11,221 bases of DNA from Bacteroidota bacterium (GCA_023429365.1 JAEYVW010000288.1:1-11221); one strand, 5' to 3'; positions 1 through 7,067 are shown, counted from the stretch's first letter. Notes: generated from the sequence alone by a model not told the origin. A program made the numbers and translations.

Positions 1-54
1 ATTATCCCCGTGCTCAAGTCGACTCTCGGTGACCTGCTTTTCATTAAGACCTGA
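1..54 (+). CDS. possible 3' end of an upstream gene (partial)
   Basis: The first reading frame is open from the window edge to a TGA at 52-54 and would encode a 17-residue tail ending in LGDLLFIKT. It could be the C-terminus of a gene lying to the left. Only 17 codons are visible, no family is recognisable, and a second frame is also open from the edge (to 145). This is therefore a guess. If it is real, the beta-helix gene at 182 begins 127 bp downstream of it. Confidence 0.2.
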   Translation: MIPVLKSTLGDLLFIKT

Positions 55-166
55 TAAATGGGAAGGAATATTGATCGCTCTGGACATATTGCGAATTAAG
101 GTAAGGATTTTTGATATATGTAGGTTAGTGAACTATGTCCTGTGATTCGTCTTTATGTTGTAAATT

Positions 167-175
167 AGGGAAAGG
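167..175 (+). promoter_or_regulatory. purine-rich ribosome binding site of the beta-helix gene
   Basis: AGGGAAAGG lies 6 nt upstream of the ATG at 182 and is the only clear Shine-Dalgarno-like stretch in front of a plus-strand gene here. It supports the ATG at 182 as the start. A TAAATTAG at 161-168, one mismatch from TAnnTTTG, overlaps it and could be a promoter box, but this is weak. Confidence 0.4.
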
Positions 176-181
176 CTATTT

Positions 182-1372
182 ATGAGAACGTCTTGCCTAT
201 TGATTGTCCTGGTTTATTTTTCGCAATCTCTCACTGCCCAGGATCTGCGCAGACAATTGCAGACGCAATTTATTGAGACGTCAGACGGTTCCGTAATAGA
301 CATTCCTGAAGGAGATTTTAAAATGAATATGGCATTATGGATAGATGGCAAATCCAATATTACCATCCGGGGCCGGGGAGTGGACAGGACGATTTTGTCA
401 TTCAAAGACCAGCTTGCTGGCGCGGAAGGCATCAAGATCACGAATTGCACGAATATCACCTTAGAAAATCTTACAGTGCAGGATTCAAAAGGTGATCTGA
501 TCAAAGCACAACACGTAGACGGGCTTACACTTCGTAACATAAAAGCCGAATGGACTGGTAAACCTTCAAAAGATAATGGAGCCTATGCCCTGTACCCGGT
601 ACAATGTAAAAATGTACTCATTGACAGCTGCATTGCCATCGGCGCCTCCGATGCCGGTATTTATGTGGGTCAATCACAGCATGTAATTGTGCGTAATAGC
701 AAAGCGTATCATAATGTAGCCGGTATAGAGATTGAAAACACACTGTTCGCAGACGTATATAATAATGAAGCCACCGAGAATACCGGCGGCATTTTGATAT
801 TCGACCTGCCCAACCTGGTACAAAAGAAAGGAGGACATGTGCGGGTGTTTAACAATAATATTCACCATAATAACTATCCCAATTTTGCACCTAAGGGAAA
901 TATCGTCGGAAAAGTACCATTGGGTACAGGTGTGATGATCCTGGCAACCAACAATGTTGAAATCTATAATAATAAAATCGTCAATAACAGAACAGCCGGC
1001 ACCGCCATCGTCAGTTATTATATTTCGGAAATACCGATCAACGACGCATCCTATTACCCATACCCTGACCAGATCTATATTCATGATAATAGTTATGTAC
1101 GTAAGAAGCAAAGAACCACGATGAAGGGCCGCATGGGTTTGATGTTTCGCCTAAAAGTCAGGTTCGGCAAAAATGTACCGCATATAATTTATGACGGCAT
1201 TGTCGATGAAAAAGCTAAAGGTCACGGCATTTGCATCCGTAATAACGAGAACCAGTCATTCGCCAATATTAAAGCGGCTGAAAAATTTAAAGGCATCACG
1301 AGAGATATGAGGCCATATGATTGTGAAGGAGCAGGGCAGGAGCCGGTGAAGCTGGCGCATCATCAGCGATAG
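182..1372 (+). CDS. secreted right-handed parallel beta-helix protein (TIGR03805-like)
   Basis: This is an exported protein of 396 residues. Residues 1-20 form a signal peptide (MRTSC, hydrophobic core, then SLTAQ), with cleavage likely near residue 19-20. Residues 56-270 show irregular beta-helix coils with many ladder-like N-I/V-x-I/V and NN turns (NITIRGRGVDRT, GIKITNCTNITLENLTV, AYHNVAGIEIENT, NNKIVNN). The conserved block GASDAGIYVGQSQHVIVRNS (155-173) and the stretch TGGILIFDLPNLVQ (201-214) are typical, from memory, of the parallel beta-helix family TIGR03805. Members of that family are often encoded beside a diheme cytochrome of the TIGR03806 type, as here, where the next gene starts 40 bp downstream. 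Beta-helix folds commonly bind or cleave polysaccharides, but no catalytic residues can be assigned, so binding or scaffolding is equally possible. The C-terminal tail (about 370-396) is polar and lacks a T9SS motif, so a periplasmic location is likely. Confidence 0.85.
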   Translation: MRTSCLLIVLVYFSQSLTAQDLRRQLQTQFIETSDGSVIDIPEGDFKMNMALWIDGKSNITIRGRGVDRTILSFKDQLAGAEGIKITNCTNITLENLTVQDSKGDLIKAQHVDGLTLRNIKAEWTGKPSKDNGAYALYPVQCKNVLIDSCIAIGASDAGIYVGQSQHVIVRNSKAYHNVAGIEIENTLFADVYNNEATENTGGILIFDLPNLVQKKGGHVRVFNNNIHHNNYPNFAPKGNIVGKVPLGTGVMILATNNVEIYNNKIVNNRTAGTAIVSYYISEIPINDASYYPYPDQIYIHDNSYVRKKQRTTMKGRMGLMFRLKVRFGKNVPHIIYDGIVDEKAKGHGICIRNNENQSFANIKAAEKFKGITRDMRPYDCEGAGQEPVKLAHHQR

Positions 1373-1401
1373 ACTGAAGTCAAAATTGATATCTAAAAGA
1401 T

Positions 1402-1409
1402 TATCATTG
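1402..1409 (+). promoter_or_regulatory. possible -7-like box before the cytochrome gene
   Basis: TATCATTG matches the Bacteroidota -7 consensus TAnnTTTG at all but one fixed position and lies 3 nt before the ATG at 1413. It resembles the boxes in front of other genes here. The short gap to the preceding gene makes simple co-transcription equally likely. Confidence 0.25.
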
Positions 1410-1412
1410 TAA

Positions 1413-2471
1413 ATGAAGAAATATCTGGTCATAGTCATTTTAACTGCTATCGTTATCACCTGCCTGTCACTTTCTCCAGGCGATATAAGTAACGCTTTTG
1501 AAAGAAAGCAAAAACTTTCAGCATACAATTTCTTCACCGGTAGACTAGCTGAACTGCAGCCTGCCACAGGCGTAATACCCTATGATATCAATTCTGCATT
1601 GTTTTCAAACTATGCAGAGAAACTAAGATTTATAAAACTCCCTGAGGGCAAAAAAGCTAAATACATAAAATCGGGTCCTTTAGATCTGCCCGTCGGAACA
1701 GTGCTCATCAAGAATTTTTATTATGAAAATGATTTTCGTAAGCCAGGTGATGGAAGGAGGATACTTGAGACCAGGTTGCTGGTTAACGAACCCGGCGGAT
1801 GGAATGCATATCCTTATGTCTGGAATGAGGAACAGACCGAGGCTTTTTATGATGTGGCCGGTGATATCAGGAAAGTTAAATACATCAATCATAATGGAAA
1901 GAAAGTTGAGATCGATTACATCATACCCAATAAGAACCAGTGTAAGGGCTGCCATATCAGGGATAATAAGATGCTGCCCATTGGACCTGTGGCCGCGCAG
2001 TTGAACAGAAACTACACTTATTCCAGTGGGACACAAAACCAATTAAGTTACTGGCAGCAGGAGGGTATCCTGGAAGGCCTTCCCGATTTAAAGCAGGTGG
2101 AGAAAATGCCGGCAATTGACGATATGTCAAGAAAACTCGATGACCGGGCCAGAGCTTACCTCGATGTAAATTGTGGAACCTGTCATCATCCGCAGGGTCC
2201 TGCCAATTCCTCGGGATTATTTTTGCACTATGATCAGGATCCAACGGTTGAATTAGGGATCATGAAAAGTCCTGTAGCTGCCGGCAGAGGCGCAGGGAAG
2301 AATGATTATGATATAGTGCCGGGAAAACCGCACAAATCCATTCTCACGTTTCGCATGCAAACCAGCGACCCGGGTATCGCGATGCCTGAATTAGGAAGAG
2401 AGCAGGTACACAAAGAAGGTGTGAAGCTTATCCGCGAATGGATCAGGCAAATGGACAATGGGAAAAAATAA
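1413..2471 (+). CDS. SO_2930/HNE_0200-family diheme c-type cytochrome (TIGR03806-like)
   Basis: The protein has 352 residues. Residues 1-20 are a hydrophobic export signal (MKKYLVIVILTAIVITCLSL). The Cys at 17 is not in a good lipobox (Thr at -1), so a lipoprotein is possible but unlikely. Two heme c attachment motifs are present: C177-K-G-C-H181 and C254-G-T-C-H258. The segment GIAMPELGR (321-329) offers Met324 as a possible axial heme ligand. Family-typical blocks are FSNYAEKLRFIKLPEG (64-79), ILETRLLV followed by GGWNAYPYVWNEEQTEA (117-144), and the C-terminal GVKLIREWI (336-344). The family is known by sequence only; electron transfer in the periplasm is the expected role. It sits 40 bp after the beta-helix gene in an apparent two-gene operon, and it converges on a PQQ-dependent dehydrogenase gene, whose electrons it could accept (inference). 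No Shine-Dalgarno sequence precedes the ATG. Confidence 0.88.
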   Translation: MKKYLVIVILTAIVITCLSLSPGDISNAFERKQKLSAYNFFTGRLAELQPATGVIPYDINSALFSNYAEKLRFIKLPEGKKAKYIKSGPLDLPVGTVLIKNFYYENDFRKPGDGRRILETRLLVNEPGGWNAYPYVWNEEQTEAFYDVAGDIRKVKYINHNGKKVEIDYIIPNKNQCKGCHIRDNKMLPIGPVAAQLNRNYTYSSGTQNQLSYWQQEGILEGLPDLKQVEKMPAIDDMSRKLDDRARAYLDVNCGTCHHPQGPANSSGLFLHYDQDPTVELGIMKSPVAAGRGAGKNDYDIVPGKPHKSILTFRMQTSDPGIAMPELGREQVHKEGVKLIREWIRQMDNGKK

Positions 2472-2507
2472 AAACGTGGCATGTTAGCGAACTAACTTAC
2501 CACGTTT
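2472..2507. terminator. bidirectional hairpin terminator between convergent genes
   Basis: AAACGTGG (2472-2479) pairs with CCACGTTT (2500-2507). Inside this 8-bp stem, GTTAG (2483-2487) and CTAAC (2492-2496) form a second stem capped by a CGAA tetraloop, with a 3/3 internal loop between the stems. Read on the minus strand it is followed by a T-rich run (complement of 2461-2474), which makes it a good intrinsic terminator for the dehydrogenase gene ending at 2531. On the plus strand only TTTATT follows the cytochrome stop codon and stem, so termination that way is weaker. Confidence 0.75.
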
Positions 2508-2530
2508 ATTCTGGCAGGTATACAGAAACT

Positions 2531-5500
2531 TTAATTCGTCTTTATGACCTTTATAAACTTCCTTTGTTTTCCTTTAATCACTTCTACAAAATAAAATCCG
2601 CTGCGCCATCCGCTACCAATTTGCAGGTTTTGACCAGCGGGTATCCGCTCATGTTTTTCCAGTACTTTTCCTGAAGGATCGAATACCCGAACGTTTGTGC
2701 TATTTGTGTTATCTCCATTGACGATGACCGTAAAATATGTATTACTGGGGTTTGGCATTACCGTTACTTCAAGGTCTTTAGATATGATCTCATCCTGTGT
2801 GGAACTGACAAGCTCTATGCTTCCTGGCCTTGAGGCAGTTGAACTGCCAGTGATCGATGCAGGTACGAACACCACATCAACCCAATAATTGGACGCGTTG
2901 TAGGAGAAGTTGGGAAATTCGTTCGTGTTTGTATAGCGATACAGTCCATTAGGCCCATCTTCACCATTGGCGAGTGCACGCAAGGGGCCATTCACTGTTG
3001 CCTGTGTAAAATAGGGATCCGTTGCACAATAATCACCCGAACTACTGAACACAGAGGCAACGTATGTTACACCTGCAGCAATACTGACCAGGTTTGTAAA
3101 GAATACCTGTTGCCAGCCGGAACTGGTTTGGTTTGTGAAACCCGCTGAAGCCAGTTGCGTTCCGTTGCTACTCCATAAGGTGCCGGTATGTGTACCACCC
3201 GCGCCTGCTCCTTTATAGAAACGGATACCCGTTATAAACCCACTTTGTGATGACCTGAATTTTGTACCTACTACAATGCCACCCTGCGAGTCATTGGCAA
3301 GTGGTTCTTCAGGCCGGTCGGTTGTCTGGAACAGGGTATACGAACTGGCACCACTGCCTGCACCTGTCGTGAATGTCCAGCTATAATCACTGGCCAGCGC
3401 ATTGCCTGCAAGATCCTTTATACCGGAACTGCCACCTTTTAACAACACCGTATAAACGGACGAATAAGACAGCGCTGAAGAGGTACTTATAGTTATACCC
3501 GACGCTGACAGTGTTATTGTTGTGGGTATAACAGCGGCACCTGCTTTCAATTGTACCGTAGAAGCGCTTACAGTGGACGCATTGATCGTTTCAGAGAAAT
3601 TTGCCGTGATAGTTGGATTGACGGAAACACCGGTTGTTCCGTTGGTGGGTGAGACAGATGTCACCACCGGCGCGGTAATATCAGCACCAGAGCCGGGTGT
3701 AAATAAAATATCGACCCAATAGTTGCTGGAATTATATCCATTATTAGGGAATACAGGGCTGGCAGAATATCTGTATAAACCATTGGGGCCATCTTCACCA
3801 TTAGCCAGGCCACGAACCGGTCCATTTACTTTCGCAGAGTTAAAATAAGATCCTGTGGCCGCAAAGAATCCTGAAGGGCTATGATAAGAGGCAACATAGG
3901 TAAGCCCGGCAGTTACGGGTACAGGACTGCTGAACAAAGCCTGCTGCCATCCCGTTTCCGTCTCATTGGAGAATGTAACAGAGGCAAGCATAGCGCCTGA
4001 GCTGCTCCATAGGTAACCGGTTCTTGTACCGGTCGTATTCGGTCCCTTATAGTATCGAATGCCATTGACAACTCCATTTTGAGTCGTACGGAATTTCATT
4101 CCTAGTGAAATACCCTGGCCATCATTGCTGCGTGGACTTGAAGGCAATTCGCCGGAACCAAACAGCGAGACAGCAGTTCCGCTACCACCACTGCTTGTAA
4201 CAGTGAGCGTCGCATTGTTGCTCGTTACAGAGCCTGCCGCATTGCTGACTACAACGGAATAGGAGCCCGCACTTGTTGTGCTTGCCGAACTGATACCGTA
4301 AGATGAACCAGTCGCACCACTGATATTCGTTCCATTCCTTCTCCATTGGTAGCTCAACGGGGCCGAGCCGGTGGCGGTAACGCTAAAGTTTACACTGTTG
4401 CCAGCCACTACGCTGAGACTTTGTGGCTGCTCAGTAATTACAGGAGCCGCCGTAGCCCCGGTAAAGTTGGCTGTATAAGAAGTATTGTTTACCGGGGTGG
4501 CTATATTTTGTATTTGCGAACCACCATGCGACCAGTTGCTAAAGTTGTAGGAGGAACCATTAAGAGTTTGTGGACTGGAAACACCGATTGACCTGACCAC
4601 GCCTTCTACGCTGGAAACTGTATAAGGTGCAGTGTAGGGTTGCCCATCCAGGGTTACACGAAGGCCTTGCGGATTTGTGTTAATAGTAATGGTAGACGTG
4701 CGTGGTAGGATGTCGCGATACGTCGTGTCTTTTGCACCCTGTGGATCCGTAACGACCAGGAAGAGACGGTAGAATACATTGGTTGCGGTTTCACCCGAGG
4801 TAGGTATAGTAAATGACCCACTGGATCCATTTGCTGTAACCGTAGGACCGGGGTGATTGTGTGTATCATGGTGAAATAGCACATACCATTGATAAGCCGA
4901 TGACCCAAGCGTACCACTTTCAGGATCCGTTGCTGTTCCGCTGAAATTGATAACATTCCCGCCTGAATAGGTACTACCCGTTGCTGGTGTAGTGATCGAT
5001 GCGGTAGGCGCCTGGTTGGGCGAGGTGACGGTGAGTGTTGCATTACTGCTGGTTACAGATCCATTGGTATTGCTGATCACAACGGAATAAGTTCCCGCAT
5101 GCGATGAGGTGACATTTGAAATATTATAGGTAGCGCTGGTCGCACCACTGATATTGTTTCCATTTCTTCTCCATTGGTAGCTTAACGACGTTCCTGATGC
5201 GCTGACCGAGAAACTGGCATTATTGCCCTGTGCAACTGTGATACTTTGTGGCTGGTTGGTGATAACTGGAGCCGACCCGGTCCCATTGTACACGATTTTA
5301 TAAACGGCACTATTGTTCCTTGAAAGAAAATAAAGATTTCCATCGGTGCCGGTTACCAGCGACAATGAACTCCCGGCAATATTGCTCGCAAAATTTGATC
5401 TTGATACCGAACTGCCACTTATTGTTAGCATATCAATCCAGTTGTTACAAAAATCCATGTAAAAGTATCTGCCGATATAGGTTGAAGGGTAATTGGTGGT

Positions 5501-6418
5501 AGAAGGATTAAAAAAAGTTCCGCCGGTGATAGCGCAACCTGTTCCTACCGATGAGCCATGGCCATAGGCATAAACGGGGTTGCTATAATTGCTGTTGCCA
5601 CCTTCCGCATAAGGCCATCCAAAATTCTTTCCGCCGGAAGTGGCATCGTTGATCTCCTCCCAGGTATTACCGCCCACATCATTCACAAACAGTTTGCCCG
5701 TGCCAGGTTGAAAAGCTATGGTATATGGGTTTCTAAGTCCATATGCCCATATCCTTTGTCGCTGGTTGCTGCCACTTGTGAAGGGATTACCTGGAGGCAC
5801 ACTTCCGTCGGCATTGATGCGTAATAGTTTTCCATGATAAGTGTCCATCGTTTGCGCCAGTGCAGCGTCTGCATTTTCACCGATACCAACATAGAGCTTT
5901 CCATCGGGACCAAATTGCATATTACCTCCATTATGATTGGTGGCACCGCTCAGGGGATCGAGATTCAAGATAACCTGTTCGCTACCGGAAACAGCTACAT
6001 CACCGTTTGCAGTAAAGCGACTGATACGATTATACGCACCTGATGAAATCGTATAGTATAAATAGACATACCTGTTGCTATTGAAGTTTGGATCAAACGC
6101 GATACCCAAAAGCCCTCTTTCTCCGGAGGAGTGGACCGAGAGACTCACAAAAGGTTGTGATAACAACGCACCATTCTTAATAACCCGCACCTGGCCAGTT
6201 TGCTGGGCCACAAAGATCCGACCATCCGGCGCAAAAGCCATGACGGTAGGGTTGCTGATACCATTTGCCACCATCACCTGGCTAAAACCAGGAGGCAGGT
6301 TTTGCGCATGTGCATTTGAGAAAATCAAAAAAGAGAAGAAGATCAACGAGAGAGCTTGCATTTGCAACCGGGCTGATATGGCATAGCCAGCCTGATACGG
6401 GTGTAGAGGTTTTTTCAT
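2531..6418 (-). CDS. T9SS-exported multidomain PQQ-dependent sugar dehydrogenase
   Basis: The 1295-residue product is predicted to be exported and attached to the cell surface or released. Residues 1-39 hold a signal peptide ending SNAHAQ. Met20 (codon at 6361) is an alternative start that would give a more ordinary signal length. Residues 44-377 are a sorbosone/glucose dehydrogenase beta-propeller (GSDH, PQQ-dependent) with NHNGGNMQFGPDGKLYVGIG (161-180; His162 fits the catalytic base), AYGLRNPY (225-232) and YGHGSSVGTGCAITGG (285-300). Then follow an Ig-like domain (383-466), a His-rich module with FHHDTHNHP (515-523), a PEGA-like module (574-652), a second Ig-like domain (658-741), DUF4082 (748-908), a Big_5 Ig fold (914-1018), a second DUF4082 (1027-1187), and a T9SS type A sorting domain (about 1217-1295) with MPNPSN and GFYFVEV. 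The expected reaction is oxidation of an aldose or similar sugar; the true substrate is unknown. It converges on a diheme cytochrome gene that could serve as electron acceptor (inference). No clear Shine-Dalgarno sequence precedes the start. Confidence 0.9.
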   Translation of the reverse strand: MKKPLHPYQAGYAISARLQMQALSLIFFSFLIFSNAHAQNLPPGFSQVMVANGISNPTVMAFAPDGRIFVAQQTGQVRVIKNGALLSQPFVSLSVHSSGERGLLGIAFDPNFNSNRYVYLYYTISSGAYNRISRFTANGDVAVSGSEQVILNLDPLSGATNHNGGNMQFGPDGKLYVGIGENADAALAQTMDTYHGKLLRINADGSVPPGNPFTSGSNQRQRIWAYGLRNPYTIAFQPGTGKLFVNDVGGNTWEEINDATSGGKNFGWPYAEGGNSNYSNPVYAYGHGSSVGTGCAITGGTFFNPSTTNYPSTYIGRYFYMDFCNNWIDMLTISGSSVSRSNFASNIAGSSLSLVTGTDGNLYFLSRNNSAVYKIVYNGTGSAPVITNQPQSITVAQGNNASFSVSASGTSLSYQWRRNGNNISGATSATYNISNVTSSHAGTYSVVISNTNGSVTSSNATLTVTSPNQAPTASITTPATGSTYSGGNVINFSGTATDPESGTLGSSAYQWYVLFHHDTHNHPGPTVTANGSSGSFTIPTSGETATNVFYRLFLVVTDPQGAKDTTYRDILPRTSTITINTNPQGLRVTLDGQPYTAPYTVSSVEGVVRSIGVSSPQTLNGSSYNFSNWSHGGSQIQNIATPVNNTSYTANFTGATAAPVITEQPQSLSVVAGNSVNFSVTATGSAPLSYQWRRNGTNISGATGSSYGISSASTTSAGSYSVVVSNAAGSVTSNNATLTVTSSGGSGTAVSLFGSGELPSSPRSNDGQGISLGMKFRTTQNGVVNGIRYYKGPNTTGTRTGYLWSSSGAMLASVTFSNETETGWQQALFSSPVPVTAGLTYVASYHSPSGFFAATGSYFNSAKVNGPVRGLANGEDGPNGLYRYSASPVFPNNGYNSSNYWVDILFTPGSGADITAPVVTSVSPTNGTTGVSVNPTITANFSETINASTVSASTVQLKAGAAVIPTTITLSASGITISTSSALSYSSVYTVLLKGGSSGIKDLAGNALASDYSWTFTTGAGSGASSYTLFQTTDRPEEPLANDSQGGIVVGTKFRSSQSGFITGIRFYKGAGAGGTHTGTLWSSNGTQLASAGFTNQTSSGWQQVFFTNLVSIAAGVTYVASVFSSSGDYCATDPYFTQATVNGPLRALANGEDGPNGLYRYTNTNEFPNFSYNASNYWVDVVFVPASITGSSTASRPGSIELVSSTQDEIISKDLEVTVMPNPSNTYFTVIVNGDNTNSTNVRVFDPSGKVLEKHERIPAGQNLQIGSGWRSGFYFVEVIKGKQRKFIKVIKTN
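2858..3340 (-). repeat. second DUF4082 copy (codons 1027-1187) of an intragenic repeat
   Basis: This segment encodes a module closely similar to the one at 3695-4177. Shared landmarks include NDSQGG/NDGQGI, GIRFYKG/GIRYYKG, LANGEDGPNGLYRY and SNYWVD. The protein-level resemblance is strong, while the DNA has diverged at many third positions (by eye), so this is an old duplication held under selection. DUF4082 is a beta-sandwich domain of unknown function found on secreted bacterial proteins; a carbohydrate-binding role is only a guess. Confidence 0.75.
3695..4177 (-). repeat. first DUF4082 copy (codons 748-908) of an intragenic repeat
   Basis: This segment encodes the partner of the module at 2858-3340. 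The two are separated by a Big_5 Ig-like domain at 3365-3679 (codons 914-1018, with VTSVSPTNGTTGVSVNP and YSWTFTTG). The DUF4082-Big_5-DUF4082 arrangement suggests a rigid spaced pair of surface-exposed domains near the T9SS tail. Confidence 0.75.
4196..4447 (-). repeat. second Ig-like domain copy (codons 658-741)
   Basis: It encodes an immunoglobulin-like domain with PQSLSVVAGNSVNFSV, LSYQWRRNG and AGSYSVVVSNAAGSVTS. It is nearly the same as the copy at 5021-5272, including the shared LSYQWRRNG-NISGAT core. The copies are separated by the His-rich and PEGA-like modules, so they are not in tandem. Confidence 0.75.
5021..5272 (-). repeat. first Ig-like domain copy (codons 383-466)
   Basis: It encodes an immunoglobulin-like domain directly after the dehydrogenase propeller, with PQSITVAQGNNASFSV, LSYQWRRNG and AGTYSVVISNTNGSVTS. 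It pairs with the copy at 4196-4447. The DNA is recognisably repeated around the QWRRNG codons (about 5157-5189 and 4329-4361). Confidence 0.75.
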
Positions 6419-6469
6419 ATAATATTTATTTGAATCAGTAACCTTATCAATAACATTTAGTTAGACACA

Positions 6470-6479
6470 TGGCATGCCA
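6470..6479. promoter_or_regulatory. 10-bp palindrome, possible operator of the dehydrogenase gene
   Basis: TGGCATGCCA is a perfect palindrome centred about 56 bp upstream of the dehydrogenase start at 6418. Its distance and symmetry would suit binding of a dimeric regulator overlapping the -33 region. A single 10-bp palindrome can arise by chance and no regulator gene is in view. Confidence 0.25.
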
Positions 6480-6516
6480 ATAACTTATATATGTATCATT
6501 TTGCTGATGACAGGTT

Positions 6517-6594
6517 ATGAATGAGCAAGTAAAAAGAATGAAAAGAAACCTGCGTTTCAATCAGCAGTATCAGGTAAAAAAGCGGATCAGTTGA
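6517..6594 (+). CDS. possible 25-residue basic mini-protein
   Basis: An ATG at 6517 opens a 25-codon frame ending with TGA at 6592-6594. The product would start MNEQVKRMKRNLRF and is rich in Lys and Arg. A TCATTTTG (one mismatch from TAnnTTTG) lies about 10 bp upstream, and a strong terminator lies about 90 bp downstream, so it sits inside a plausible short transcript. No family is recognised and the frame is short enough to be chance. Confidence 0.15.
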   Translation: MNEQVKRMKRNLRFNQQYQVKKRIS

Positions 6595-6684
6595 TATTAA
6601 TTTCATGTGATGTACTCAATCTGCAACAGTGATTGGAAGTGTCGTGTGAAAAAAAATGGCAGAAGAGATGAATTAAAAACTATA

Positions 6685-6737
6685 TGAGCTGAAACCCTTT
6701 ACTATAAAGGGTTTCAGCTCAAAACTGAGTTTTTTTA
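6685..6737 (+). terminator. strong hairpin terminator without an obvious parent gene
   Basis: Positions 6685-6701 pair perfectly with 6705-6721 (17 bp, loop CTA; core GAGCTGAAACCCTTT). A small AAAACT-G-AGTTTT symmetry (6721-6733) and a run of seven T residues (6730-6736) follow. On the plus strand this is a textbook intrinsic terminator, yet no plus-strand gene lies upstream within this intergenic region. On the minus strand only a modest TTTTT follows, so it could also serve, less well, for the helicase gene ending about 350 bp away. Confidence 0.6.
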
Positions 6738-6817
6738 TTTTATAAAATACGGCTTCAGGTAATTTAAAGGGCAATGATGTTTTTTTAGTTTGACGGGCAC
6801 AATGTCGATCGAATACA

Positions 6818-6875
6818 TTTCGCCTGCTAGAATCGCAAGGTTCGGCATAATGTGTATTGAACCTGTGGGGCGAAA
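6818..6875. other. nested stem element, possible structured RNA
   Basis: TTTCGCC (6818-6824) pairs with GGCGAAA (6869-6875). Inside it, AGGTTC (6838-6843) pairs with GAACCT (6859-6864) around a 15-nt loop, and a weak 3-bp stem (TGC/GCA, 6825-6837) could make a three-way junction. On the plus strand it runs into AAAAATTTTTT. It could be a small RNA or a weak terminator, but no known RNA family is recognised. Confidence 0.2.
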
Positions 6876-7067
6876 AATTTTTTAGCGATCTCGGTTGATT
6901 TGATACTCGAAACGGGAAAATAATTACACCTGGAGAGCCTTATCGGGGAACATCGGTTACGTTATGGAAATTCATTGTAGAAACAATTACTCAATACACG
7001 CTAGACTCAGTAACGAAATATTTATTCTCATTAAAAGTGCTAAGATTTTAAATCGCAGAGGATTAAA

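Larger units (their letters stand above)
6419..7067. other. 649-bp region without a convincing gene
   Basis: This stretch lies between the start of the dehydrogenase gene and the stop of the helicase gene. It must hold the dehydrogenase promoter at its left end, but no strong TAnnTTTG box is visible on the minus strand there; a TTG at 6478-6480 with a TAAATGTT about 18 bp further on is the best weak candidate. The rest contains a palindrome, a 25-codon mini-ORF, a strong hairpin terminator, a second structured element and a 50-codon stop-free stretch without a start codon (each described separately). No tRNA, rRNA or transposon end is recognisable. Confidence 0.7.

Noticed and set aside
674..1111. 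Open frame of 145 codons on the minus strand, opposite the beta-helix gene
   Set aside because: It is antisense to a well supported beta-helix protein, and its Ile/Val-rich product reflects the complement of Asn/Asp-rich codons. No start signal is seen.
1428..1473. Lipoprotein signal in the cytochrome (Cys17)
   Set aside because: The residues before the Cys (VIT) do not fit a lipobox well, because Thr at -1 is atypical, so a plain export signal is preferred though not proven.
1680..2042. Antisense open frame of 120 codons over the cytochrome gene
   Set aside because: It overlaps the heme-binding part of a clear cytochrome and has no family features.
4654..5043. Open frame of 129 codons on the minus strand
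   Set aside because: It lies wholly inside the dehydrogenase gene in another frame. Its composition (rich in Arg, Pro, Ser and His) is that of an out-of-frame reading, and it matches no domain.
6685..6721. End of an insertion sequence or miniature transposon
   Set aside because: The inverted repeat arms are only 3 nt apart and no target-site duplication or transposase is visible, so a terminator hairpin explains it better.
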